From Brachybacterium squillarum M-6-3 (GTDB lineage Bacteria; Actinomycetota; Actinomycetes; Actinomycetales; Dermabacteraceae): a stretch of 64,000 nucleotides of DNA. A model generated the notes under the pieces. That model was given only the letters and a program-made list of their open reading frames with translations, was not told the DNA's origin and did no database searches. Both the position numbers and the translations under genes were made by a program. The stretch is from contig NZ_AGBX01000001.1 in assembly GCF_000225825.1 (NCBI RefSeq), positions 186,001-250,000 on the forward strand, in the 5' to 3' direction. Shown here piece by piece: positions 42,336 through 51,382 of the stretch (its first letter is position 1; every line of letters begins with the position of its first letter).

Positions 42336-43679
42336 ATGAATCGACGTCTCACCAGGCGCACGGTCATGGCGGGAACCGCGGCGACCGCGGCCGTCGGACT
42401 GGCCGGCTGCCTGCAGAACCCGGATGCCGGCTCCGGTGCCGGCACCTCGGTGGAGCGCTACTCGGAGGGCGACACTCCCGGCACCGGCACGGTGAACATC
42501 CTCGGTGCCTTCGGCGGCCAGGAGCAGGAGGCGTTCCTCGCCTCCCTCGCGGACTTCCAGGACGAGACCGGCATCACGATCAACTACACCCCGGACTCGG
42601 ACTTCACCACCACCATCCAGCAGCGCGTGGGCGCGGGCGACTACCCCGACATCGCGCTGTTCCCGCAGCCCGGCGGCCTCTTCGACATCGCCGAGCAGGG
42701 CGTGATCGTGCCGATCGACGTCTACCTGGACTACGACGCCCTGGCCGGCTCGCTGATCACCGGCTTCCTGGACTCCGCCCGCCTGCAGGGCCGCGTCTAC
42801 GGCGCCCCCATGCGCATGGCCTGCAAGTCCCTGATCTGGTACCCCAAGAAGGCGTACGACGACGCCGGCTACGGCACCGAGCCCGCGACCATGCAGGAGC
42901 TGTACGAGATCGCCGACGCCATCAAGGCCGACGGGATCACCCCCTGGTCCGACGGCTGGGGAGCCGACCAGGCCACCGGCTGGGTGGGCACCGACTGGAT
43001 CGAGGAGTTCATGCTCCGCGTCCACGGGCCCGAGGTCTACGACGACTGGATCTACCACCGCATGCCCTTCAACGCCCCCGAGGTCGTCGAGGTCTTCGAC
43101 ATCGTCGGCGAGTTGCTCAAGGGCGACGGCAACGTGCTCGGCGGGGTCACCAACATCATCAACACTCCCTTCTCCGAGGCCCCGCTGCCGCTGTTCGAGG
43201 ACCCGGCACAGGCAATGCTCGTCCGCCAGGGCAACTTCGTCACCGGCTTCTTCCCGGAGGACGTGCAGGGGAACATGGATTCCGAGGTCGGCGTCTACGC
43301 GATGCCCACTTGGGACGGCGGCTTCGACGGCCAGCCGATCCTCGGCGGCGGCGACCTCGCCGCAATGTTCACCCTGAACGACGACACCGTGAAGCTCATG
43401 CAGTTCCTGACCTCCGCGGAGTTCGGCGGCCCCTGGGCACAGGCCGGCGGCTGGCTCAGCCCCCACAAGACCTTCGACGTCTCCCAGTACGCCGACGAGA
43501 CCACCCGCACGGTCGCGGAAATCGCCGCGAACGCGGACGTCTTCCGCTACGACGGCTCCGACGTGATGCCCAACGCGGTCGGCGGCGGCACCTTCTGGAC
43601 CGGCATGGTCGAGTGGCTGCAGGACGAGAAAACCTCCCAGGAGGTCTGCGACGAGATCGAGAACGGGTGGCCGGAGTGA
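42336..43679 (+). CDS. sugar ABC transporter substrate-binding lipoprotein (AglE-like)
   Basis: The 447-residue extracellular receptor has a twin-arginine-like RRLTRRTVMAG head and lipobox LAGC ending at C25. Thus it may leave through the Tat route. The mature SBP_bac family fold shows EAFLASLADFQDETGI, then VGAGDYPDIALFPQPG. YGAPMRMACKSLIWYPKKAY follows, a hinge region seen in alpha-glucoside receptors (AglE). AAGGAG lies six bases before ATG 42336. The two permease genes follow with overlaps. No ATPase is encoded; a shared MsiK-type ATPase is likely. Confidence 0.88.
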   Translation: MNRRLTRRTVMAGTAATAAVGLAGCLQNPDAGSGAGTSVERYSEGDTPGTGTVNILGAFGGQEQEAFLASLADFQDETGITINYTPDSDFTTTIQQRVGAGDYPDIALFPQPGGLFDIAEQGVIVPIDVYLDYDALAGSLITGFLDSARLQGRVYGAPMRMACKSLIWYPKKAYDDAGYGTEPATMQELYEIADAIKADGITPWSDGWGADQATGWVGTDWIEEFMLRVHGPEVYDDWIYHRMPFNAPEVVEVFDIVGELLKGDGNVLGGVTNIINTPFSEAPLPLFEDPAQAMLVRQGNFVTGFFPEDVQGNMDSEVGVYAMPTWDGGFDGQPILGGGDLAAMFTLNDDTVKLMQFLTSAEFGGPWAQAGGWLSPHKTFDVSQYADETTRTVAEIAANADVFRYDGSDVMPNAVGGGTFWTGMVEWLQDEKTSQEVCDEIENGWPE

Positions 43680-44839
43680 GCGCCGCGACCGATACCGAGA
43701 CCTCGCAACCGCCGGGGGCGGAGTCCGAGGAGCGCGACCGCTCGGGCTCCCCCGCGCGCCCGTTGCGCCTGGCCATCGGCGCCGTCGGCGTCGTGGTGAC
43801 CGTCTACCTGGCCTGCAACATCTTCCTGGCCTTCGCCTACTACCCGCAGTGGTTCCTGGGCTCCAAGCTCTTGATCGGCGCCCTCGGCCTGATCGTCGGC
43901 ATCGGCGGCTCGGTGCTGTTCTTCTGGTTCCTGAACCTCTGCATCGAGGGGCTGCCCTCCCGGATGTCCGAGGGAGTGATCCCCTACGCCTTTCTGCTGC
44001 CGGGATTCAGCCTGATCGCCCTGCTGCTGCTGTACCCCACGGCGCAGACGATCATCTACTCCTTCGCCAACAACGACTCCACGGACTGGGTGGGCCTGGC
44101 CAACTACCAGGCGATCTTCTCGGATCCCGCCTTCTGGTCCACCCTGTTCAACAATCTGCTGTGGATTCTCATCGTCCCGATCCTCACGGTCGCCTTCGGC
44201 CTGACCGTGGCGGTGCTGGCGGACAAGCTCTCCGGCACCGGGGAGAAGGTCGCGAAGTCCTTCATCTTCCTGCCGATGTCCATCAGCTTCGTCGGCGCGG
44301 CCACCATCTGGGGCCTCGTCTACGCCTATGAGGACGCCGGCAGCTCCCAGACCGGCCTGCTGAACGCGATCGTCGTGAGCCTCGGCGGGGAGCCGCAGTC
44401 CTGGTACCAGATCGACACCCTGCGCCTGAACTCCCTGCTGCTCATGGTCATCCTGATCTGGCTGCAGACGGGCTTCGCGATGGTGCTGCTGAGCTCGGCC
44501 ATCAAGGGCGTGCCCGAGGACACCGTCGAGGCCGGCCGGATGGACGGCGCCAGCGAGACCCGCATCTTCTGGCAGATCGTGTTCCCGCAGGTGCGGCCCA
44601 CGATGCTGGCGGTCTTCATCACCGTGCTGATCCTGGTGCTGAAGGTCTTCGACATCATCTACGTGACGACCAACGGTCGCTACAACACCAACGTGATCGC
44701 GAACTTGTTCTTCAACGAGCTGTTCGTCTCCCGCCAGGCCGGCCAGGCCGCCGCCGTCGTGGTGGTGCTGCTGATCCTGGTCATCCCGGTGCTGATCTAC
44801 CAGGTGCACAGCTTCCGTCAGCAGGAGGCGAACCGATGA
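43676..44839 (+). CDS. sugar ABC transporter permease (AglF-like)
   Basis: The 387-residue permease has a disordered head and then two extra helices before the transport core. The coupling loop is EAGRMDGASETRIFWQIVFP (EAA motif). GVIPYAFLLPGFSLIALLLL starts the core. Length and layout fit AglF-like proteins. GTG 43676 overlaps the binding-protein stop, and its own stop overlaps the next ATG. Confidence 0.9.
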   Translation: MSAATDTETSQPPGAESEERDRSGSPARPLRLAIGAVGVVVTVYLACNIFLAFAYYPQWFLGSKLLIGALGLIVGIGGSVLFFWFLNLCIEGLPSRMSEGVIPYAFLLPGFSLIALLLLYPTAQTIIYSFANNDSTDWVGLANYQAIFSDPAFWSTLFNNLLWILIVPILTVAFGLTVAVLADKLSGTGEKVAKSFIFLPMSISFVGAATIWGLVYAYEDAGSSQTGLLNAIVVSLGGEPQSWYQIDTLRLNSLLLMVILIWLQTGFAMVLLSSAIKGVPEDTVEAGRMDGASETRIFWQIVFPQVRPTMLAVFITVLILVLKVFDIIYVTTNGRYNTNVIANLFFNELFVSRQAGQAAAVVVVLLILVIPVLIYQVHSFRQQEANR

Positions 44840-45687
44840 GCACGATGAAGGACGGGCGCCGTCGCTCTCCCCTGGCAATGATCACCATGCCGGTCATGGT
44901 GATCCTGTGGACCATCCCCACCCTGGGGCTCCTGGTCACCTCCTTCCGCACCCGCGAGGCCGCGGCCTCCAGCGGATGGTGGGCCTCCCTGCTCGACGGG
45001 GCGTTCACCCTGGACAACTACCGGGAACTCTTCGAGACCACCTCGATGGGGTCCTCGCTGCTGAACTCCGTCGTGGTGGCGGTGCCGGCGACGGTTCTGC
45101 CGATCATGTTCGCGGCCTTCGCGGCCTACGCCTTCACCTTCATGAACTTCCCGGGCAAGGACCTGCTGTTCATCCTGATCGTCGCCCTGATGGTGGTGCC
45201 GATCCAGGTGGCCTTCCAGCCCATGCTGAACCTGCTGGGCCCCAACGGCCTCGGCATCAACGGCGAGTTCGTGGCGGTCTGGCTGATGCACACGGCCTTC
45301 GGCATGCCGTTGGCGGTGTACACGCTGCGCAACTACATGGCGACCCTGCCGGGCTCGGTCGTGGAGAGCGCGAAGATCGACGGGGCCTCCCACTTCCAGA
45401 CCTTCTGGACCCTGGTGGCGCCGATGTCCTCCCCCGCGATCGCGGCCTTCGCCACCCTGCAGTTCCTCTGGGTGTGGAACGACCTCCTGATCGCCAAGCT
45501 GTTCCTGGGCGGCGGGGCGAACAAGACCATCATCGTGGACCTCCAGCAGATGATCGGGACGCAGGGTCAGGGCGAGGAGCTCCTGACCGCGGGCGCCTTC
45601 ATCTCGATGGTGGTGCCGATGATCGTGTTCTTCTCGCTGCAGCGCTTCCTGGTCCGGGGCATGACCTCGGGCTCCGTGAAGGGCTGA
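44836..45687 (+). CDS. sugar ABC transporter permease (AglG-like)
   Basis: The 283-residue permease shows six helices and the EAA loop ESAKIDGASHFQTFWTLVAP. MHTAFGMPLAVYTLRNYMATLP precedes it, typical of the MalG/AglG class. Together with the preceding two genes it forms an importer probably for alpha-glucosides or a similar sugar. A two-tier hairpin closes the operon. Confidence 0.92.
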   Translation: MSTMKDGRRRSPLAMITMPVMVILWTIPTLGLLVTSFRTREAAASSGWWASLLDGAFTLDNYRELFETTSMGSSLLNSVVVAVPATVLPIMFAAFAAYAFTFMNFPGKDLLFILIVALMVVPIQVAFQPMLNLLGPNGLGINGEFVAVWLMHTAFGMPLAVYTLRNYMATLPGSVVESAKIDGASHFQTFWTLVAPMSSPAIAAFATLQFLWVWNDLLIAKLFLGGGANKTIIVDLQQMIGTQGQGEELLTAGAFISMVVPMIVFFSLQRFLVRGMTSGSVKG

Positions 45688-45700
45688 GCAGGACGCACCC

Positions 45701-45745
45701 GACGGGCCCCGGCCCCGCTCCTCGTGAGCGGCGCCGGGGCCCGTC
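45701..45745 (+). terminator. two-tier hairpin after the sugar ABC operon
   Basis: Outer perfect 13-bp stem (45701-45713 with 45733-45745) and inner 6-bp stem (45715-45720 with 45726-45731). Confidence 0.8.
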
Positions 45746-45784
45746 TCGTGCCCGTCCCGTCCCTCGTCCCGGCGGGGCGACGGC

Positions 45785-46744
45785 TCAGCCGGCGCGGCGC
45801 AGGCTGCACCGAATGGTCTCGCGCACCCGGGCGGCCATGCCGGGGCCGTCCACGGAGGCCCGCCCGTCCACCTGCCGGGGCAGGAAGACGGGCCAGCCGG
45901 GACCGAAGGACAGCAGGCGACGCAGGTCGGCGGCGGGATCCACCGCCGCACCCGCCCGCTCCTCGTAGGCGTCCAGGAAGTCCATCGCCACGTCCGCCTC
46001 GAACAGCACGGCGAGGTTCAGGCGGCAGTGGCCGGTGTCCCGGCCGCGGTCGGCGCGGCCGACGGTCGGCCAGTCCACCACCCCGGAGACCCGCCCGCCC
46101 TGCCAGAGCACGTTGAAGTGCTGGTAGTCGCCGTGGGCGAGCACGGCGCGGGAGGGCTCGGCGGGACGGGCAGCCAGGGCGCGCGCCTCCCGGGCCAGTC
46201 CCGGGTCGGTCTCCAGCCAGGACTGATCCTCCGACTCCCACTCCTCGCAGGGCTCCAGGGCGGCGGGCACCGGCACGGCGTGGATCCGGGCGAGCATCCC
46301 GGCCAGCTCCCGCACCCAGCCACCGCGGTCGGCGGGCATCAGGGTGACCGCCCCGGGCAGCAGGGTGGTCACGGTGACGGGCACCCCGGCCTCGGCGCCG
46401 GTGACATCGGCGGCGAGCAGGCGCGGCACCGGCAGGTCGGTGGCCGCCAGGGCGTCCAGCCCGGCGACCTCCCGGCTCACCGCCTCGCGCTCCCCGGGAT
46501 CCTCGCCCGACCAGCGGCGCAGCACCAGGTCTTCGCCCCCGGGGCGACGCAGGCGGAGCATCCGCGCCGTGATGCCCCCGCGCAGCTCCCCCAGCACCCG
46601 GACCTCGCCCATCTCCCGGCGCAGCCAGGCGCGCAGGGCGGGGTCGAGGGAGCCAGCGGGGTCGGAATCCGCACCTCCACCGGACGATGAAGGGGGGCCG
46701 GTCGATTCAGAGGGGCCAGCATGCGCACGGGGGCTGGGGTGCAT
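45785..46744 (-). CDS. phosphotransferase family protein (APH-like kinase)
   Basis: The 319-residue protein has a disordered Ser/Gly head of about 35 residues and then the APH/choline-kinase fold. The catalytic loop HGDYQHFNVLW carries the Brenner H-G-D-x(4)-N pattern. The metal-binding segment GVVDWPTVGRADRGRD follows. Such kinases act on aminoglycosides, choline, homoserine or sugars; the substrate here is unknown. CACACT stands seven bases before ATG 46744, in a 69-bp divergent promoter region. Confidence 0.8.
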   Translation of the reverse strand: MHPSPRAHAGPSESTGPPSSSGGGADSDPAGSLDPALRAWLRREMGEVRVLGELRGGITARMLRLRRPGGEDLVLRRWSGEDPGEREAVSREVAGLDALAATDLPVPRLLAADVTGAEAGVPVTVTTLLPGAVTLMPADRGGWVRELAGMLARIHAVPVPAALEPCEEWESEDQSWLETDPGLAREARALAARPAEPSRAVLAHGDYQHFNVLWQGGRVSGVVDWPTVGRADRGRDTGHCRLNLAVLFEADVAMDFLDAYEERAGAAVDPAADLRRLLSFGPGWPVFLPRQVDGRASVDGPGMAARVRETIRCSLRRAG

Positions 46745-46800
46745 GTCTCCCAGTGTGCCCCGCGGGCCCTCCCGACTCCCCGCCTGTCGGGGCTGCTCGG

Positions 46801-46806
46801 TAGATT
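46801..46806 (+). promoter_or_regulatory. -10 box of the oxidoreductase-tmk-holB operon, leaderless
   Basis: TAGATT, seven bases before ATG 46814. Confidence 0.5.
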
Positions 46807-46813
46807 GGGGGGC

Positions 46814-47863
46814 ATGACCGCGCCCCTCGAGCTCCCTGCCGCCCGGCTCCCCGATCCGGCCGCCGCCCCGGCCCTGCGCTGGGGCGTGATCGCCACCGGC
46901 CACATCGCCGAGCAGTTCACGGCCACCCTGCACCGGGCCACGGCCTCCCGGGTGGTCGCGGTGGCCTCGCGCAGCGCCGAGCGCGCCGCGGAGTTCGCCG
47001 CCCGGCACTGCATCGAGGGGGTGCACGACTCGGTGGCCTCGCTGCTCGCGGCGGGCGGGGTCGACGCGGTGTACATCGCCTCGCCGCACGCCCAGCACCA
47101 CGAGCTGGCCCGGCCCATGATCGACGCCGGGGTGCCGGTGCTGATCGAGAAGGCCTTCACCCTGAACGCCGACCAGGCGCGGGACCTGCTGGGCCTGGCC
47201 CGGGAGCGCGGGGTCTTCGCGATGGAGGCGATGTGGTCGCGCTTCCTGCCGCCCTACGACGTGCTGCGCCAGGTGCTCGCGGCGGGCCTGCTGGGCGAGG
47301 TGGTGGAGGTCGTCGCCGAGCACGGCCAGGCGATGCCCACCGACCCCGCCCACCGCATGCAGGATCCGGAGCTCGGCGGCGGTGCCCTGCTGGACCTCGG
47401 CGTCTACCCGATCTCCTTCGCGCAGATGGTGCTCGGGGACCTCGCCGACCTCTCCGTGCGCGGGGAGCTCACCGCCACCGGCGTCGACGCCACCGTCGGG
47501 GTGCTCGCCCGCGGCGCCCGCGGCGGGGCGGCGCGCCTGGGCACCACCCTGCGCGCCCGCATGCCCAATGAGGCGCTCGTGATCGGCACCGAGGGCTGGG
47601 CGCGGCTCGGCGGGGACGGCGCCCCCTTCTACGCGCCCACCACGCTGACCGTCACCCTGGCCGACGGCCGCGAGGCCACCGCGGAGCTGCCGGCCGTGGG
47701 CGAGGACGGCCTCGCCCACGAGGCCGCCGAGATGGCCCGCCGCCTGGCCGCCGGGGAGCTCGAGTCGCCCCTGATGAGCTGGGCCGACACCGTCTCGGTG
47801 CTGGAGACCATGGATGCCGTCCGGGCCGAGCTGGGCCTGGTCTACCCGGGGGAGATCGCATGA
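46814..47863 (+). CDS. Gfo/Idh/MocA-family oxidoreductase
   Basis: The 349-residue NAD(P)-dependent enzyme has the Rossmann opening WGVIATGHIAEQF (near residue 24). The catalytic EKA motif lies in LIEKAFTLNADQA, and GGGALLDLGVYPISFA is in the C-terminal domain. The last resembles dimeric dihydrodiol/xylose dehydrogenases. The sugar or cyclitol substrate is unknown. It overlaps tmk by ATGA, so it is the first gene of a three-gene unit with DNA-precursor and replication functions. Confidence 0.85.
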   Translation: MTAPLELPAARLPDPAAAPALRWGVIATGHIAEQFTATLHRATASRVVAVASRSAERAAEFAARHCIEGVHDSVASLLAAGGVDAVYIASPHAQHHELARPMIDAGVPVLIEKAFTLNADQARDLLGLARERGVFAMEAMWSRFLPPYDVLRQVLAAGLLGEVVEVVAEHGQAMPTDPAHRMQDPELGGGALLDLGVYPISFAQMVLGDLADLSVRGELTATGVDATVGVLARGARGGAARLGTTLRARMPNEALVIGTEGWARLGGDGAPFYAPTTLTVTLADGREATAELPAVGEDGLAHEAAEMARRLAAGELESPLMSWADTVSVLETMDAVRAELGLVYPGEIA

Positions 47864-48606
47864 GCACGCCCACACCGATCCTGGCCGCGGAGGTCCCGAT
47901 GCTGCCGGTTCCCACCCCGCGGCTGCCGCGCCGAGGCGTGTTCATCTCCTTCGAGGGCGGTGACGGCGCCGGCAAGTCCACCCAGATGGCGATGTTGCGC
48001 GAGCACCTGCTCACCGAGCGCCGGGTGGACCCGGACCTCGTGCTGACCACCCGCGAGCCCGGGGGCACGGCACTGGGCACCGAGATCCGTCGCCTGATCC
48101 TGCACGGCGAGGACGTCGACCCCCGTGCCGAGGCACTGCTCTACGCGGCGGACCGCGCCCATCACGTCCACACCCTGGTGCGCCCGCACCTGGCCCGCGG
48201 CGGGCTCGTGCTCGGCGACCGCTACCTGGACTCCTCGATCGCCTACCAGGGCGCCGGCCGCGAGCTGGACCCGGAGACCATCGCCTCGCTGTCGCTGTGG
48301 GCCACCGACGGGCTCCTGCCCCACCGCACGATCCTGCTGGACCTGCCCGCCGGCGCCCTGCAGGAGCGACGCGAGGACGCCGATCTGGACCGGCTGGAGC
48401 GCGCCGGGGAGGACTTCCACGAGTCGGTGCGCGGCCAGTTCCTGCGCCTCGCCGAGGAGGACCCCGAGCGTTTCGCGGTGATCGACGGGTCCCTGCCCGC
48501 CGACCGGGTCCACGCCCAGGTGCTCGAGGCCGTCGCCGAGGTGCTGGCCCTGTTCGACCCGACCTTCGAGCCGGCCCCGCCGCCGCGCCACCGGGACGAG
48601 GCATGA
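47860..48606 (+). CDS. tmk: thymidylate kinase
   Basis: The 248-residue enzyme phosphorylates dTMP to dTDP. P-loop FEGGDGAGKST at residues 31-41, TTREPGGTALG, and GDRYLDSSIAYQGAGREL are the family motifs. About 25 residues precede the core and 15 follow it. Start ATG 47860 and its stop overlap both neighbours (ATGA each), giving tight coupling with holB. Confidence 0.95.
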   Translation: MSTPTPILAAEVPMLPVPTPRLPRRGVFISFEGGDGAGKSTQMAMLREHLLTERRVDPDLVLTTREPGGTALGTEIRRLILHGEDVDPRAEALLYAADRAHHVHTLVRPHLARGGLVLGDRYLDSSIAYQGAGRELDPETIASLSLWATDGLLPHRTILLDLPAGALQERREDADLDRLERAGEDFHESVRGQFLRLAEEDPERFAVIDGSLPADRVHAQVLEAVAEVLALFDPTFEPAPPPRHRDEA

Positions 48607-49763
48607 CCGCCGTCGCCGCCCCCGCGGGCGTCTGGGTCGACGTGGTCGGCCAGGAGGCCGCCGTCGGGCAGTTCCACCGTGCCGCCACCGGGGTCTCGCC
48701 GCTCGCCCAGGCGTGGCTGATCACCGGGCCGCCGGGCTCCGGGCGCTCCACCGCGGCCCGCGCCTTCGCCGCGGCGCTGCAGTGCGAGCAGGGCACCGGC
48801 TGCGGCCACTGCCCCGCCTGCCGCACCGTGCTGGCCGGCACCCATCCGGACGTCACCGTGGTCGCCACCGACAAGCTCTCGATCTCCAAGGACGAGGTGC
48901 GCTCCCTCGTGCTCACCGCGCAGCGCGCCCCGGCGACGGGGCGCCACCGGGTGGTGATCGTCGAGGACGCCGACCGGATGAGCGCGGGCACCTTCAACGT
49001 GCTGCTGAAGTCCATCGAGGAGCCGCCCCCGGCGACCGTGTGGATGCTCTGCGCGCCCTCCGCGGAGGATCTCGCCCCGACCATCCGCTCCCGCTGCCGC
49101 CTGGTCACGCTCAGCATCCCCGCCGCCGAGGTGGTCGCGGAGCTGCTGCGTCGTCGCGACGGGGTGGAGCCGGAGCTCGCCGACCGTGCGGCCCGCGCCG
49201 CCCAGGGGCACATCGGCCTGGCCCTGCGCTATGCCACCCAGGACGGCGCCCTGACCGCCCGGGAGGAGGCCGCCCGCACCCTGCTGGGGCTGCGCTCGAC
49301 GGGGCAGGCGGTGCTGGCCGCGCAGACCCTGGTGGACCGCGCCACGGCCGAGGCGAAGGAGCACGCCGACCAGGTCGCCGCCGAGGAGAGGGCACACTTC
49401 CTGCGCTCGGCCGGGGTGGAGGACTCCGCGGTGCCGCCCGCGCTGCGCTCGCAGCTCAAGGCCCTGGAGGACGACGCCAAGCGCCGCCAGACGCGCCTGG
49501 TGCGGGACGTGCTGGACCGCTACCTGCTGGACGCGCACTCGGTGCTGCGGGACGTGCTGACCCGGCAGCTCGGCTCCGGCAGCGAGCTGGTGAACGTCGA
49601 GGTGGCGCCCGAGATCGACCGGGCCGCGGGCGCCGGTTCGGGGGACCTCACGCTGGGCCTGCTGGAGGCCGTGCACGAGGCACGCGCCCGGATCGCGGGC
49701 AACGTGCCGCCGCTGCTGGCCATCGAGGCGCTGCTGGGGCGGGTGGCGGTCACCCTGCGCTGA
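48603..49763 (+). CDS. holB: DNA polymerase III subunit delta-prime
   Basis: The 386-residue clamp-loader subunit has a modified P-loop GPPGSGRST, in which Arg replaces the Lys of an active ATPase. The zinc-binding CEQGTGCGHCPACRTV (C-x5-C-x2-C-x2-C) follows. KSIEEPPPATVWML and SRCRLV are the sensor-1 and SRC motifs. The tmk-holB order is widely conserved. GC-rich coding continues to the stop at 49763. Confidence 0.93.
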   Translation: MTAVAAPAGVWVDVVGQEAAVGQFHRAATGVSPLAQAWLITGPPGSGRSTAARAFAAALQCEQGTGCGHCPACRTVLAGTHPDVTVVATDKLSISKDEVRSLVLTAQRAPATGRHRVVIVEDADRMSAGTFNVLLKSIEEPPPATVWMLCAPSAEDLAPTIRSRCRLVTLSIPAAEVVAELLRRRDGVEPELADRAARAAQGHIGLALRYATQDGALTAREEAARTLLGLRSTGQAVLAAQTLVDRATAEAKEHADQVAAEERAHFLRSAGVEDSAVPPALRSQLKALEDDAKRRQTRLVRDVLDRYLLDAHSVLRDVLTRQLGSGSELVNVEVAPEIDRAAGAGSGDLTLGLLEAVHEARARIAGNVPPLLAIEALLGRVAVTLR

Positions 49764-49823
49764 GCGGCGCGCGCCTGCGCCTTCACGCACGGCGTCGGTC
49801 GCGCCGGAGCCGGGTGCGCCCGC

Positions 49824-50831
49824 TCAGGACTCGGCTGAGGCGTCCTGCTCCGTGGACTGGTCCGCGGTCTCGGTCGTGTCCGCGGGCTCGGTCGTATCCG
49901 CGGTCTCGGTCGTATCCGCAGTCTCGGTCGTCTCCGCGGTCTGGGCCGGCACGACGGTCTCGACGGCGTCGCCGCTGTCTGCGGGCGCGGCGTCGTCCGC
50001 CGGCGTCTCCGCATCGCCCTGCGCGGGCGGGCTGTCCCGGTCCAGCTCCACCCGGTGCTCGTCGACGATCACGCCGGAGGCGCGCTGGATCTCCTTGTCG
50101 CCGTCCTCCTGCCCGGTCTCGGAGTGCGAGCCGCATCCGTAGCCGAGGTGCACCACGCGGCCGTCGGCCGGGGACCACTCGTTGGTGCACACGCCGAACT
50201 CGCCGCGCAGGGAGCCGGCCAGCTGCGAGACGAAGCCGCAGCTCGCGCACGTGGCGGAGACGGTGTCGCGGCGCTTGCGGGCGGAGACCTGGCGCGGGCC
50301 GAAGTCGCCCTCGGCCCAGCGCTCGGCGGCCTCGGCGCGGCCCTCCGGGGAGAGCACCCGGGCGCGGCCCAGGCCCAGCTCCCACTGCGCGACCTCGTCG
50401 ACGTCCTGCTCGCCCGTGGCCTCGAAGCCCTGCTCGAGGCGCTCGTCCTGCTCACGGTAGGGCATGAGGTCGTCGGCGCCCACGTCGGAGGGCTGCAGGC
50501 GCTCGGCCCACGGCTCCCAGTCGGGGGACAGCAGCGAGCCCTCGCCCGGCAGCAGCGCGGTCTCGGCGACGGTGGGGGCCTTGGCGCGGGGCGCACGGGC
50601 CATCACCACCACCCAGGACCAGCCGCGGTAGCCGGGCATGGTGCACTCGAAGACGTGGCTGACCAGTCGCTCCCCGCTGGCCTCGACCCGGAGGTGCTCA
50701 CCGACCTGGCCCGGCTCGGTGACCTCGACGAGGGCCTCGCGGGCCGCGTCGACGGCGGCCGCGGAGACCGCGTCCAGCTTCGGCTTGGGGGTGCGGGCGC
50801 GGCGCGGCGCCTCCGTGGTGGGGGTACTCAT
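49824..50831 (-). CDS. DUF3027 protein with Thr/Glu/Ala repeat tail
   Basis: The 335-residue protein matches the actinobacterial DUF3027 family. Core stretches are ECTMPGYRGWSWVVVMARAP, LLPGEGSLLSPDWEPWAERL and ATCASCGFVSQLAG...FGVCTNEWSPADGRVV. The last holds a C-x2-C and a later Cys that may bind zinc. About 80 C-terminal residues are acidic, with ETTETADTTE repeats. Function is unknown. It lies two bases after the cold-shock gene and is probably cotranscribed. Confidence 0.85.
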   Translation of the reverse strand: MSTPTTEAPRRARTPKPKLDAVSAAAVDAAREALVEVTEPGQVGEHLRVEASGERLVSHVFECTMPGYRGWSWVVVMARAPRAKAPTVAETALLPGEGSLLSPDWEPWAERLQPSDVGADDLMPYREQDERLEQGFEATGEQDVDEVAQWELGLGRARVLSPEGRAEAAERWAEGDFGPRQVSARKRRDTVSATCASCGFVSQLAGSLRGEFGVCTNEWSPADGRVVHLGYGCGSHSETGQEDGDKEIQRASGVIVDEHRVELDRDSPPAQGDAETPADDAAPADSGDAVETVVPAQTAETTETADTTETADTTEPADTTETADQSTEQDASAES

Positions 50832-50833
50832 GC

Positions 50834-51220
50834 TCAGGCCTCGAAGTTGTCCGCGACGGCGCGCATCACGGTGGCGATCTTCTGGGAGTGGTCGCGGTCG
50901 GGGTAGCGGCCCTGGCGCAGCCCGGTGGAGGCGTCGTCCAGCAGGCGGATGAGGTCCTCGACCATGGTGGCCATGTCGTCCGGCTTGGGTCGCCGGGCGC
51001 GGGTCACGGAGGGGGCGGCCTCCAGCAGCTGCAGGTGCAGCACCTGGGGCCCGCGCCGACCGTCGACCATGTCGAAGTCCACCCGGGCGCCGGGGCGCAG
51101 GGTGCTCACCCCGTCCGGCAGGGTGCTGGCGTGGACATAGACGCTCTGGCCGTCCTCGTCGTCGAGGATGAAGCCGAAGCCCTTCTCGGCGTCGTAGAAC
51201 TTCACCTTGCCTCGTGGCAC
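50834..51220 (-). CDS. cold-shock-domain protein with C-terminal extension
   Basis: The 128-residue protein has an N-terminal cold-shock domain with GKVKFYDAEKGFGFI (RNP1) and VYVHAST (RNP2). These bind single-stranded nucleic acids. A further ~60 residues (PKPDDMATMVEDLIRLLD and GRYPDRDHSQKIATVM) form a helical extension seen in larger actinobacterial homologues. The start is GTG 51220, with AAGGA about ten bases upstream. DUF3027 follows in the same unit. Confidence 0.88.
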   Translation of the reverse strand: MPRGKVKFYDAEKGFGFILDDEDGQSVYVHASTLPDGVSTLRPGARVDFDMVDGRRGPQVLHLQLLEAAPSVTRARRPKPDDMATMVEDLIRLLDDASTGLRQGRYPDRDHSQKIATVMRAVADNFEA

Positions 51221-51382
51221 CTGGATCCCGTCCTTCTCTGGGGGTCGAGGACCCGCGCGTCCGATCGGACGGCCGCGGGCCCGGAAAGCTGTGTGGCCGG
51301 GCGTTCCCGGCGACGGTCCAGTCTACCGCGCCCCGCCTGCGCGCGTCCTGCGCATCCCCGTCCCGCGCGGTCCGGTTCGCCC

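Noticed and set aside
49850-49930. 18-base repeats as a DNA element
   Set aside because: They lie in frame and code for the ETTETADTTE tail of the DUF3027 protein.
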